This document shows, piece after piece, positions 24,414 through 32,482 of a DNA stretch of 64,000 bases. Every line of letters begins with the position of its first letter. Position 1 is the first letter of the stretch. The stretch comes from Streptomyces sp. Isolate_45. GTDB lineage: Bacteria; Actinomycetota; Actinomycetes; Streptomycetales; Streptomycetaceae. The notes beneath the pieces were generated by a model that saw nothing but the letters and a program-made list of their open reading frames with translations, had not been told where the DNA came from and searched no databases. Both the position numbers and the translations under genes were made by a program. The stretch spans positions 1-64,000 of the forward strand of contig NZ_JANFAK020000032.1 in NCBI RefSeq assembly GCF_024721315.2. The letters are read 5' to 3'.

Positions 24414-25724
24414 TCAGGCGCGTCCGGCCGTCTTCTGGGTCTTGCGGGTGACCGAGTCGATGACCACCGTGGCGAGCAGGACCGCACCGGTGATCATGTA
24501 CTGGATCGGCGTCGCGATCCCCTCCAGGGCCAGACCGTACTGGATGGAGGTGATGACCATGACGCCGAGGAGGGCGTTCCAGGTCCGGCCCCGGCCACCG
24601 AAGAGGCTGGTGCCGCCGATTACGGCCGCCGCGATCACGTTCATCAGCAGGTCGCCGGCGCCGGCGCTCTGGTTGGCGGCCGCGATCTTGGAGGCCCAGA
24701 AGAGGCCGCCGATGGCGGCGAAGGTGCCCGCGATCGCGAAGACCGTGACGCGGATCCGGTTGACGTTGATGCCCGCGCGGCGGGACGCCTCGACGCTGCC
24801 GCCCAGCGCGAAGACGTTCCGGCCGAAGGAGGTGCGGCGCAGCAGGAAGTCCGTACCGGCCAGGGCCAGGACGAAGAGCACCACCGCGAGCGGCAGGCCC
24901 TTGTACTGGTTGAACACCACGGCGGGGCCGAAGGTGAAGACGGCGAGCACGCCGGTGCGCAGCAGGATCTCGGTGAGGGGCCGCGAGGGAACCCCGGCGG
25001 CCTCCCTGCGACGGTTGTCGAAGAAGGTGGCCAGGAAGTATCCGGCCACGGCGACCGCCGCGAGGCCGTAGCCGGCGGCCACGTCCGAGAAGAAGTACGT
25101 CGTGAGCTTGCCGACCACGCCGTCGGAGTCGAGGTTGATCGTGCCGTTGCTGCCGAGGATCTGCAGCATCGCGCCGGACCAGAACAGCAGGCCCGACAGG
25201 GTGACGGCGAAGGCGGGGGCGCCGATCCGGGCGAAGAAGAAGCCGTGGATCGAACCGATGAGGGCGCCGCCGACGACGGCCGCGAGGATCGCGAGCCACT
25301 CGTTCACCCCGTGGGTGACGGAGAGGACGGCGACGATCGCGCCCGAGACGCCGCTGACGGAGCCGACCGAGAGGTCGATCTCGCCGAGCAGCAGGACGAA
25401 GATGATGCCGACGGCCATCATGCCCGTCGCGACCATGGTGATCGCGATGTTGGTGAGGTTCTCCGGGGAGAGGAAGTTCGAGTTCAGGCCCTGGAAGATG
25501 CTCCAGATGATGATCAGGCCGATGACGACCGGGATGGAGCCCAGGTCGCCCGCCTTCATCTTGCGGCCGAACTCGCTCAGGTACCCGGAGAGGCCCTGCT
25601 CGCGCACCAGCAGTCGGGGGTCCACCGCGGGGATGGCGTCCGCCGCGGCGGCCGGGTTGACCGGGTCGACGTGCCCTGCCGGGCCCTTGCCCAGGGGATC
25701 GGCGGCGGGATTCTCGGTGCTCAC
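24414..25724 (-). CDS. xylH: Sugar ABC transporter permease (xylose type)
   Basis: A 436-residue membrane subunit of a RbsC/XylH-type importer. It has 10-12 hydrophobic segments, with the family motifs LLLGEIDLSVGSVSG, FFFARIGAPAFAVTLSG, GRNVFALGGSVEASRRAGI (EAA-like coupling loop) and GGTSLFGGRGRTWNALLG. GTG 25724 overlaps the ATPase stop (GTGA). Together with the neighbouring ATPase, binding protein and ROK regulator it matches the S. coelicolor xylFGH-rok7B7 locus, where xylose uptake is under Rok7B7 control. Xylose as substrate rests on that synteny. Confidence 0.87.
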   Translation of the reverse strand: MSTENPAADPLGKGPAGHVDPVNPAAAADAIPAVDPRLLVREQGLSGYLSEFGRKMKAGDLGSIPVVIGLIIIWSIFQGLNSNFLSPENLTNIAITMVATGMMAVGIIFVLLLGEIDLSVGSVSGVSGAIVAVLSVTHGVNEWLAILAAVVGGALIGSIHGFFFARIGAPAFAVTLSGLLFWSGAMLQILGSNGTINLDSDGVVGKLTTYFFSDVAAGYGLAAVAVAGYFLATFFDNRRREAAGVPSRPLTEILLRTGVLAVFTFGPAVVFNQYKGLPLAVVLFVLALAGTDFLLRRTSFGRNVFALGGSVEASRRAGINVNRIRVTVFAIAGTFAAIGGLFWASKIAAANQSAGAGDLLMNVIAAAVIGGTSLFGGRGRTWNALLGVMVITSIQYGLALEGIATPIQYMITGAVLLATVVIDSVTRKTQKTAGRA

Positions 25725-26500
25725 TTGCGGGCCTCCCCGGTGCGGGCCGCCCGGCGGGTCACGGCGTTGTCCGTGGCTCCGGTGATGGCGGAGATGATCT
25801 CTTCCTGCGAGGTGTCGGCGACGTTGAAGACACCGTTGTTCCGGCCCAGCCGCAGGACCGCCACCTTGTTGGCGACGGCCTTCACATCGGCCATGTTGTG
25901 GCTGATGAGGATGACGGCGTGGCCGCGCTCCCGCAGCCGCTCCACGAGGTCGAGGACCTGTGCGGTCTGCTCGACGCCGAGGGCCGCCGTGGGCTCGTCG
26001 AGGATGACGAGTTGGGGCTCGCCCAGCATCGAGCGGGCGATGGCCACGGTCTGGCGCTGCCCGCCCGAGAGCGAGGCGATGGGGATCCGGACACTGGGGA
26101 TCCGGATGGACAGGGTGGTGAGGAGCTCGCGGGCGCGGCGCTCCATCTCCACCTCGTCGAGGACGCCGAAGCGCTTGAGCTCGCGACCCAGGAAGAGGTT
26201 GCCGACGACGTCGATGTTGTCGCACAGCGCGAGGTCCTGGTAGACCGTCGCGATGCCCAGGTTCTGGGCGTCGTGGGGCTTGTTGATGGAGACCGGGCGG
26301 CCCTGCCACTCGATGACGCCGTCATCGATGGGGTGCACGCCGGCGATCGTCTTGACCAGCGTGGACTTGCCGGCGCCGTTGTCGCCGACGAGGGCGACCA
26401 CCTCACCGGAGTGGATCTCGAGTTCTACGTCGGTCAGGGCCTGGACGGCACCGAACCTCTTCGAGACCCCTCGCAACGCCAGCACGGGCGCAGCGGACAC
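25721..26500 (-). CDS. xylG: Sugar ABC transporter ATP-binding protein (xylose type)
   Basis: A 259-residue single-cassette ATPase powering the XylFGH importer. Walker A GDNGAGKSTLVKTI, Q-loop YQDLALCDN, signature LSGGQRQTVAIARSM, Walker B LVILDEPTAALG and H-loop SHNMADV are all intact. Unlike E. coli XylG or RbsA, which carry two cassettes (about 510 residues), this has one, as is usual for actinobacterial homologues. GTG 26500 lies 9 bases after GAAGGAG; an ATG at 26509 directly abuts that site and is less likely. The stop overlaps the permease start. Confidence 0.87.
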   Translation of the reverse strand: MSAAPVLALRGVSKRFGAVQALTDVELEIHSGEVVALVGDNGAGKSTLVKTIAGVHPIDDGVIEWQGRPVSINKPHDAQNLGIATVYQDLALCDNIDVVGNLFLGRELKRFGVLDEVEMERRARELLTTLSIRIPSVRIPIASLSGGQRQTVAIARSMLGEPQLVILDEPTAALGVEQTAQVLDLVERLRERGHAVILISHNMADVKAVANKVAVLRLGRNNGVFNVADTSQEEIISAITGATDNAVTRRAARTGEARK

Positions 26501-26616
26501 ATGAACCATCTCCTTCGCCGCCTGACCGGCGGGGATGTCGTGCAAAAGAGCAGGAGCGGGGCGGATGGGGAACGACACGAGGTCGCGAAAGCGGGGGAAG
26601 TACGAGAAACGTTTCT

Positions 26617-26662
26617 GCCCGGCGCCCCGCGGGTGGCGGGAAGTTGGGGCGGGGCGCCGGGC
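26617..26662 (-). terminator. Intra-operon stem-loop between xylF and xylG
   Basis: GCCCGGCGCCCCGC (26617-26630) pairs perfectly with 26649-26662 around an 18-base loop, in the 205-bp gap between the binding-protein stop and the ATPase start. Such structures often protect or partly terminate the message so that the binding protein is made in excess. Confidence 0.6.
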
Positions 26663-26705
26663 AGGCGCGGGGGGCCGCCCCGGCCGGAGCCGGGGGCGAC
26701 GGGGC

Positions 26706-27815
26706 CTACTTGAGGCCGAGGGTGGCGCAGGCGGCCGCGTACTTGTCGGCGCAGATCTCTTCGACCGTGTAGACGCCGTCCTTGACGACGGTGTCCTTGA
26801 TGTTGTCCTTCGTCAGCGAGACGACCGGGATCAGGACGGACGGAACACCCTTGGAGGTCGGGCTGTCGACCTTCTGGTTGATGATCCCGTCGATCTTCTC
26901 GCCCTTGGCGAGGGCGACGGCCATCTCGGCGGCGGCCGCGGCCTCGGGGGCGTACGGCTTGTAGACGCTCATGAACTGCTCGCCCGACACGATCCGCTGC
27001 ACACCGGCGAGTTCGGCGTCCTGGCCGGTGACCGGGGGCAGGGGGGACAGGCCGGCCGCCTTGAGGGCGGTGATGATGCCGCCGGCCATGCCGTCGTTGG
27101 CGGAGTAGACGCCGACGACCTTGTCCTTGCCGAGGGCCGAGAGCGCGCCCGCCATGTTGGTGTTGGCGTTCTCCGGCTTCCACTCCTTGGTGTCGTACTC
27201 CTTGCCGATGTTCACCTTGCCGTCGAGGACGGAGTGGGCGCCCTTCTTGAACAGCGCGGCGTTCGGGTCGGTGACGGAGCCGTTCATCATGACGATCTGG
27301 CCGTCCTTGGCCTTGTCGCCCAGCGCCTCCAGCAGGGCCTTGCCCTGGACCTTGCCGACCTCTTCGTTGTCGAAGGAGGTGTAGGCGTCGATCGGGCCCT
27401 CGGCGAGGCGGTCGTAGGCGACGACCGGAATGCCGGCGTCCTTGGCCTTCTTGACCGAACCCGCGATGGCCTTGGCGTCGACGGCGTCGATGATCAGCGC
27501 GTTCACCTTGTTGGTGATCATCGTTTCGACCTGGGAGTTCTGCGTGGTCGCGTCCTGCTTGGCGTTGGCGTAGACGACCTCGGCCTTGCCGCCGGTGAGA
27601 TCGGCGATCTTCTTCTCGATCAGCGGCTTGTCGAACTTCTCGTAGCGAGCGGTCTGGTTCTCCGGCAGGAGCAGACCGATCTTGATCGCGTCACCGGCGG
27701 CGGCGGAGTCCTTCGGAGCGTCACCGGCCTCCTTGGCGCTTCCACAGGCGGCCAGCGAAACGGCCATGGCACCGGCGGCGACGGCTACGGCGGCTCTACG
27801 CATACGCGTGTTCAT
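26706..27815 (-). CDS. xylF: Sugar-binding lipoprotein of ABC transporter (xylose type)
   Basis: A 369-residue periplasmic-binding-protein-1 fold lipoprotein. The signal peptide ends in lipobox LAAC (residues 21-24), so it is lipid-anchored outside the membrane. IKIGLLLPENQTARYEKFD, NALIIDAVDAKAIAG, AGIPVVAYDRLAEGPIDAYTSFDNEEVG and VVGVYSANDGMAGGII are XylF/RbsB-like, including the Arg, Asp and Asn sugar contacts. ATG start preceded by GGGAGGTTCAAGTA. It is the first gene of xylFGH. The upstream 118 bp hold an inverted repeat and a motif shared with the ROK gene's promoter. Confidence 0.9.
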   Translation of the reverse strand: MNTRMRRAAVAVAAGAMAVSLAACGSAKEAGDAPKDSAAAGDAIKIGLLLPENQTARYEKFDKPLIEKKIADLTGGKAEVVYANAKQDATTQNSQVETMITNKVNALIIDAVDAKAIAGSVKKAKDAGIPVVAYDRLAEGPIDAYTSFDNEEVGKVQGKALLEALGDKAKDGQIVMMNGSVTDPNAALFKKGAHSVLDGKVNIGKEYDTKEWKPENANTNMAGALSALGKDKVVGVYSANDGMAGGIITALKAAGLSPLPPVTGQDAELAGVQRIVSGEQFMSVYKPYAPEAAAAAEMAVALAKGEKIDGIINQKVDSPTSKGVPSVLIPVVSLTKDNIKDTVVKDGVYTVEEICADKYAAACATLGLK

Positions 27816-27835
27816 TACTTGAACCTCCCTGACGA

Positions 27836-27853
27836 GGCCGCAACACTGCGGCC
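27836..27853. promoter_or_regulatory. Inverted repeat in the xylF leader
   Basis: GGCCGCA-ACAC-TGCGGCC is a perfect 7-bp inverted repeat 21 bases upstream of the xylF ATG. It could be an operator or an mRNA hairpin near the ribosome site. Confidence 0.45.
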
Positions 27854-27898
27854 GAGGTGGATGTGAGTCAACCCCGGCCGCAAGTTTGCCGTCAAGGA

Positions 27899-27910
27899 GT
27901 GAATCCTTAA
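27899..27910 (-). promoter_or_regulatory. Candidate ROK-regulator site upstream of xylF
   Basis: GTGAATCCTTAA (+ strand) occurs 84-95 bp before the xylF start. A nearly identical GTGAACCTTAA lies at 29246-29256, at the same distance from the ROK gene start. Sharing between the two promoters suggests Rok7B7 control, but this is not proven. Confidence 0.35.
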
Positions 27911-27933
27911 CGAGATGACAACGGTGCCATCCG

Positions 27934-29148
27934 TTATCTAACTGAAGACATGACGGCAGGCGCTCGCACCCCTATGCCATTTTCCGCCAAAAGCGTCGAA
28001 TCGCCCATCTCGCTGAGGACGAGGGCCAGTGCGCCGAGCACCTCCGCGCGGCCCCCCAGCGACCCCGTGAGGACCGACAACTGCCGGGCCGCGCTGGGGA
28101 TCGCGTACCGCCCGACGGACTCGCGGATGGGCGTCAGGACCAACTCCCCGGCCTCCGCGAGCGAGCCGCCGAGCACCACGCGGCTCGGGTTCAAGAGGTT
28201 GCAGAGGCTGGCCACGCCGCTGCCGATGTGCCGGCCGACGTCGGTGATGACCCGACGGCAGCCGGGGTCCCCCTCGCGGGCCAGCTCGACCACCCGCTCC
28301 ATCGTCAGGTCCGGTCCGTGGCTGCTCTCCAGGAGCGGCAGCACGTAGCGGGCCGCGGCGAAGGTCTCCAGGCAACCGCGGTTGCCGCAGCGGCAGACGG
28401 GGCCCGATTCGTCGAGGGTGATGTGCCCGATCTCGCCGGCCGTGCCGCCGGGTCCCCGGTAGATCTGGCCGTTGATCACCAGCCCCGCGCCGACACCGCT
28501 GGCGACCTTGATGTAGGCCAGGTCCTTGACCCCCCGGCCGCTGCCCCAGACCAACTCGCCCAGCGCGCCGAGGTTCGCGTCGTTGTCCACGTAGACCGGC
28601 ACGCCCAGGCGCTGCGAGAGCTCCTGGCGCGGGTTGATCCCGGCCCAGCCGGGCAGGATCGCGGTGGAGCCCAGCGTGCCGGACTCCACGTCGATGGGTC
28701 CCGGCACGCCGAGACCCACGCCGATGACCTTGTCCCGGCCCACGCCGACGCCCTCGATCAGCCGTCCGACCAGTGCCTCGGCCCGGTCGAAGCCCTCCAC
28801 CCAGGACGCGTCCACGTCGAGCGGCTCGGACTCCTCGGCCAGCACCTGGTGCGCGAGGTTGCCGACGGCCACCCGCAGGTGGGTGTGGCCGAAGTCCACG
28901 CCGATCACGATCCCCGCGTCCCCGCTGAGCGAGACGCTGCGGGCCCGGCGGCCGCCGGCCGAGGTGTCGATGACCTCGACGGTCCCGGCCTCCTTGAGCT
29001 CGCGGACGATGTTGGAGACCGTGGCCGCCGACAGTCCGGTGGCACGGGCGATCTCCGCCTGGGTCAGCGAACCGGCGAGCCGCACGGCCCGCACGACCCG
29101 TTCCAGATTCGCGCGATGCAGCGAGGACTGCGATCCGGGAGTCTGCAC
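27934..29148 (-). CDS. rok7B7: ROK-family transcriptional regulator Rok7B7
   Basis: A 404-residue ROK repressor. An N-terminal winged helix (LTQAEIARATGLSAATVSNIVRELKEAG, residues 28-56) precedes the sugar-kinase-like domain: GVDFGHTHLRVAVGN (phosphate-loop position), GVGLGVPGPID, YVDNDANLGALGE and the zinc motif CRCGNRGCLETFAA. Upstream of xylFGH it matches S. coelicolor Rok7B7, described as controlling xylose transport, carbon catabolite repression and development. GTG start. Divergent from the magnesium operon across 570 bp. Confidence 0.88.
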   Translation of the reverse strand: MQTPGSQSSLHRANLERVVRAVRLAGSLTQAEIARATGLSAATVSNIVRELKEAGTVEVIDTSAGGRRARSVSLSGDAGIVIGVDFGHTHLRVAVGNLAHQVLAEESEPLDVDASWVEGFDRAEALVGRLIEGVGVGRDKVIGVGLGVPGPIDVESGTLGSTAILPGWAGINPRQELSQRLGVPVYVDNDANLGALGELVWGSGRGVKDLAYIKVASGVGAGLVINGQIYRGPGGTAGEIGHITLDESGPVCRCGNRGCLETFAAARYVLPLLESSHGPDLTMERVVELAREGDPGCRRVITDVGRHIGSGVASLCNLLNPSRVVLGGSLAEAGELVLTPIRESVGRYAIPSAARQLSVLTGSLGGRAEVLGALALVLSEMGDSTLLAENGIGVRAPAVMSSVR

Positions 29149-29363
29149 GACTCATCCACTCCTGCCCATAAGCGACGGCGAGCCGTCGCCCCCCTGGCCG
29201 GCCGTCGCGGCTGAGCGCTCCGAGACACCGGCGTCTCTCCAACTTGTGAACCTTAAGTCGAGCCTTTGGGCCTCCACACGTCAAGAGGCTGACGCAGCAC
29301 GAAAAGGACACCGGTGACCAAAAGGATGATCGGGTACCTCCCGGATCGTGTTACGGTCGCTGA

Positions 29364-29404
29364 GGCGCCGGTCCTCTGCGGCCTTTCCGGCCGGACCGGG
29401 CGCC
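29364..29404 (+). promoter_or_regulatory. Stem-loop in the mgtA leader
   Basis: GGCGCCGGTCC (29364-29374) pairs with GGACCGGGCGCC (29393-29404) with one bulged G, and CGGCC/GGCCG pairs inside the loop. This is one of the most stable hairpins in the window. It precedes the short ORF at 29439 and could be part of a Mg2+-responsive leader. Confidence 0.5.
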
Positions 29405-29438
29405 CGCAATGACGGCGCTACGCGAGGAGGTGTTCGGG

Positions 29439-29480
29439 ATGAGTCCCGATCGAAGTCCTCGCAGTGCCCTGCTCGGCTGA
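29439..29480 (+). CDS. Candidate 13-residue leader peptide upstream of mgtA
   Basis: GAGGAGG at 29424-29430 and an 8-base gap precede ATG 29439. The ORF encodes MSPDRSPRSALLG and a stop. The site is a better ribosome-binding sequence than most in the window. The Pro-Asp start recalls MgtL of Enterobacteria (MEPDP...), where acidic and proline residues destabilise the ribosome at low Mg2+ and switch on mgtA. An in-frame ATG at 29409 would extend it to 23 residues. No direct evidence of translation exists. Confidence 0.45.
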   Translation: MSPDRSPRSALLG

Positions 29481-29508
29481 CCCTTCCGATCGGCCGGCCC
29501 TCCACCGG

Positions 29509-29553
29509 ATGAGCACGGCGGCGCCCGCGCCGTTCCCGTGCCCCTTCCATTGA
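29509..29553 (+). CDS. Candidate Pro-rich second leader ORF of mgtA
   Basis: ATG 29509 opens a 14-residue ORF (MSTAAPAPFPCPFH, four Pro) directly after the first leader ORF. Pro-rich uORFs are the sensing element in Salmonella mgtCBR and corA leaders. Here no good ribosome site precedes the ATG, so translation is doubtful. Confidence 0.25.
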   Translation: MSTAAPAPFPCPFH

Positions 29554-29721
29554 GGCACCGCTCCACTCCTTCCGCATGCCCTGCACTCACGTGCCGGGGC
29601 CGCGTCATCCATGCCCACCGGCGCACCGAGCCCTTCGCGGCCGCTTCGCGCCGACCCATGATCACTCCACGTGACCGCGCGGCTCCGCGCTGCCCGGACA
29701 CCGTGGAGGGAGGTATTCGTC

Positions 29722-32442
29722 ATGACCATGCTCACCCCTCGTACCCCCACCAAGCTCGCGCCGCCGGGCCGGACCCGCCGCGAGCGCAAGGCCGCCGAGT
29801 TGGAGGCGGGAACCCGCCTCGTCGGCGAGCGCCTGTCCGCGCTCGGCGCCCGCACGGGCGTCCAGGTCCTCCAGGACCTCGACACCTCCCGCGCCGGACT
29901 CACCCACGCCGAGGCGGCGCTGCGCCTGGAGCGGCACGGCGCCAACGTCGTGGCCCGGGAGCGCGCCCCCCGCTGGCCGGTCCAGCTCGCGAAGGCGTAC
30001 TGGAACCCCTTCATCGGGGTCCTGGTCTTCCTCGCCGCCGTCATGTTCTGGCAGGACCCGGCCGACCCGGGCGTCGTCATCCTCTCCGTGATGGTGGGGA
30101 TCAGCGGGCTGCTCCGCTTCTGGCAGGAGTTCCGCTCCGGCCGCGCCGCCGACGCCCTGAAGCAGCTCGTCACCACCACCTGCGCGGTGCAGCGCCGGGC
30201 CGGCAGCGGTTCCGCGCCGACCACCTTCGAGGTCCCCATGGACCAGGTGGTCCCGGGCGACCTCGTGAAGCTGGCCGCGGGCGACCTGATCCCGGCCGAC
30301 CTGCGGCTCGTCGCCGCCAAGGACCTGATGGTCTCCCAGGCCGCCCTGTCCGGGGAGTCGCTGCCGGTCGCCAAGGCCGACATCAGGGCGGACGACCCGG
30401 GCACGACCGTCGCCGTCGATCCCGTCGAGGCCGACAACCTCTGCCTGATGGGGACCTCGGTCACGTCCGGGACAGCGACCGGCGTGGTCGTGGCCACCGG
30501 CGCGGACACCTGGTTCGGCTCCATGGCCGGCTCGCTCGTCGGCGAGCGTCCGCAGACCAACTTCGACACCGGGGTGCGCAAGGTCAGCTTCCTGCTGATC
30601 CGCTTCATGCTGGTGATGGTCCCGATCGTCTTCATGATCAACGGTCTGACCAAGGGCGACTGGAACGAGGCTTTCCTCTTCGGCATCGCCGTCGCGGTGG
30701 GCCTGACCCCCGAGATGCTGCCGATGGTGGTCTCCGCGAACCTGGCCCGCGGCGCGGTGGCGATGTCCCGCCGCAAGGTGGTCGTCAAGCGGCTGAACGC
30801 GATCCAGAACCTGGGCGCGATGGACGTCCTGTGCACGGACAAGACCGGCACCCTCACCGAGGATCGGATCGTCCTGGACCGCTACCTCGACGTCCACGGC
30901 GACGAGGACACCGAGGTCCTGGAGTACGGCTACCTGAACGCCCACTTCCAGACGGGTCTGCGGAACCTCATGGACCGGGCCGTCATCGACCGCGTGGACG
31001 AGGCCGAGGAGGTTGTCGTCGACGCACGGTTCTCGATGGTCGACGAGATCCCCTTCGACTTCGCCCGGCGCCGGATGACGGTGGTCCTGAACCGCAACGG
31101 CCTCGCGGCCGGCCCCGCCCGCGCCGAACACGTCATGATCACCAAGGGTGCCGTCGAGGAGGTCCTCGGCCTGTGCACGCACATGACGGACCGCGGCGAG
31201 CGGACCGAACTGACCGCGGAGCTGCGCCGGCACGTGGCGCGGATCGCCGAGGACAACAACCGGCGGGGCCTTCGGGTCCTCGCCGTCGCCACCCGCACCG
31301 TCGCCGAACCGCGCGACACCTACACCGTCGCGGACGAGGACCGGCTGACCCTGGTCGGCTTCCTCGCCTTCCTCGACCCGCCGAAGGCCTCCGCCGCCGC
31401 CGCCCTTCAGGGCCTCGCCGACAAGGGCATCGCGGTCAAGGTGGTCACCGGGGACAACGAGCTCGTCGCGGCCCGCGTCTGCGCCGAGGTCGGCATCGAG
31501 GTGGGCCACGTGGTCTCGGGCGCCGAGGTGGACGCCCTCGACGACACGGCGCTGCGCGCGCTGGCCGCCCGTACGACGGTCTTCGCCAAGGCCAACCCCG
31601 TCCAGAAGGCCCGCATCGTGCGGGCCCTGCAGGCCGAGGGGCACACCGTCGGCTTCCTCGGGGACGGGATCAACGACGCGGCCGCCCTGCGGGACGCCGA
31701 CGTCGGCATCTCGGTCGACACCGCGGTCGACATCGCCAAGGAGTCGGCGGACATCATCCTGCTGGAGAAGGACCTGACCGTCCTGGAGCAGGGTGTCGTC
31801 CAGGGCCGCACCACCTTCGGCAACACGATCAAGTACATCAAGATGACCGCGTCGTCGAACTTCGGCAACGTCTTCTCGGTGCTGGTGGCGAGCGCGTTCA
31901 TCCCCTTCCAGCCGATGCTCGCGATCATGCTGCTGGTGCAGAACCTGGTCTACGACATCTCCCAGCTGGCGACGCCCTGGGACCGGATGGACGCGGAGTA
32001 CCTGCGCAAGCCCCGCAACTGGGACGCCAAGGGCATCTTCCGCTTCATGGTCACCATCGGCCCCATCAGCTCGATCTTCGACATCGCCATGTTCGTGATC
32101 ATGTGGAACGTGTTCGCCGCGAACAGCGAGGCGCACCAGGCGCTCTTCCAGTCCGGATGGTTCGTCGAGGGCCTGCTCTCGCAGACCCTGGTGGTCCACA
32201 TGATCCGTACCCGCAGGATCCCCTTCATCCAGTCCCGCGCCTCGTGGCCGGTGATGGTGATGACGGTCCTCGCGGTGCTGACCGGCCTGTGGCTGCCCTT
32301 CTCCCCGCTGGCCGCCTCGCTGGGCTTCGTGGCCCTGCCGGCGAGCTACTTCCCGTGGCTGATCGGCGTCCTGCTCGCGTACTGCACGCTCACCCAGTTC
32401 GTGAAGACCCGCTACATCCGCCGCTTCGGCACCTGGCTGTAG
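29722..32442 (+). CDS. mgtA: Magnesium-translocating P-type ATPase
   Basis: A 906-residue P3B-type ATPase importing Mg2+ across the cytoplasmic membrane. Domain order is complete: N-terminal cytoplasmic segment, cation-ATPase N-terminus, actuator loop LSGESLPVAKA (TGES variant), phosphorylation site DKTGTLTED with D373, nucleotide-binding KGA (ITKGAVEEVL), hinge GDGINDAAALRDADVGIS, and C-terminal membrane helices including MTASSNFGNVFSVLVAS, characteristic of MgtA/MgtB. ATG 29722 has GGAGG 8 bases upstream; a GTG at 29671 would add 17 residues. mgtC follows after 40 bp. Confidence 0.92.
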   Translation: MTMLTPRTPTKLAPPGRTRRERKAAELEAGTRLVGERLSALGARTGVQVLQDLDTSRAGLTHAEAALRLERHGANVVARERAPRWPVQLAKAYWNPFIGVLVFLAAVMFWQDPADPGVVILSVMVGISGLLRFWQEFRSGRAADALKQLVTTTCAVQRRAGSGSAPTTFEVPMDQVVPGDLVKLAAGDLIPADLRLVAAKDLMVSQAALSGESLPVAKADIRADDPGTTVAVDPVEADNLCLMGTSVTSGTATGVVVATGADTWFGSMAGSLVGERPQTNFDTGVRKVSFLLIRFMLVMVPIVFMINGLTKGDWNEAFLFGIAVAVGLTPEMLPMVVSANLARGAVAMSRRKVVVKRLNAIQNLGAMDVLCTDKTGTLTEDRIVLDRYLDVHGDEDTEVLEYGYLNAHFQTGLRNLMDRAVIDRVDEAEEVVVDARFSMVDEIPFDFARRRMTVVLNRNGLAAGPARAEHVMITKGAVEEVLGLCTHMTDRGERTELTAELRRHVARIAEDNNRRGLRVLAVATRTVAEPRDTYTVADEDRLTLVGFLAFLDPPKASAAAALQGLADKGIAVKVVTGDNELVAARVCAEVGIEVGHVVSGAEVDALDDTALRALAARTTVFAKANPVQKARIVRALQAEGHTVGFLGDGINDAAALRDADVGISVDTAVDIAKESADIILLEKDLTVLEQGVVQGRTTFGNTIKYIKMTASSNFGNVFSVLVASAFIPFQPMLAIMLLVQNLVYDISQLATPWDRMDAEYLRKPRNWDAKGIFRFMVTIGPISSIFDIAMFVIMWNVFAANSEAHQALFQSGWFVEGLLSQTLVVHMIRTRRIPFIQSRASWPVMVMTVLAVLTGLWLPFSPLAASLGFVALPASYFPWLIGVLLAYCTLTQFVKTRYIRRFGTWL

Positions 32443-32482
32443 CGGGCAACGGGCAACGGGCACCGGAAAGGAGGACGGGCCG

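Larger units (their letters stand above)
29149..29721. promoter_or_regulatory. Long divergent region: rok7B7 promoter and mgtA leader
   Basis: This 573-bp stretch has no conventional gene. From the rok7B7 side it holds GTGAACCTTAA (29246-29256), a possible ROK site. From the mgtA side it holds a large GC-rich stem-loop, a 13-residue ORF with a strong ribosome site, and further short ORFs before the mgtA ribosome site (GGGAGG at 29708-29713). I found no clear -35/-10 pair and no match to the classical M-box riboswitch. Confidence 0.5.

Noticed and set aside
22230..26243. A 1337-codon open frame on the plus strand
   Set aside because: It is antisense to dxs and xylFGH and has the skewed composition of a shadow frame. 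Very long spurious frames are normal at this GC content.
24414..26309. A 631-codon open frame covering the xylH region
   Set aside because: Only the part from GTG 25724 encodes a permease. The rest is the antisense-free shadow of the ATPase gene, whose frame has all ABC motifs.
29340..29450. M-box (ykoK) magnesium riboswitch before mgtA
   Set aside because: A few short strings recall the M-box, but the conserved core and the spacing are missing. A hairpin plus leader ORF describes the region better.
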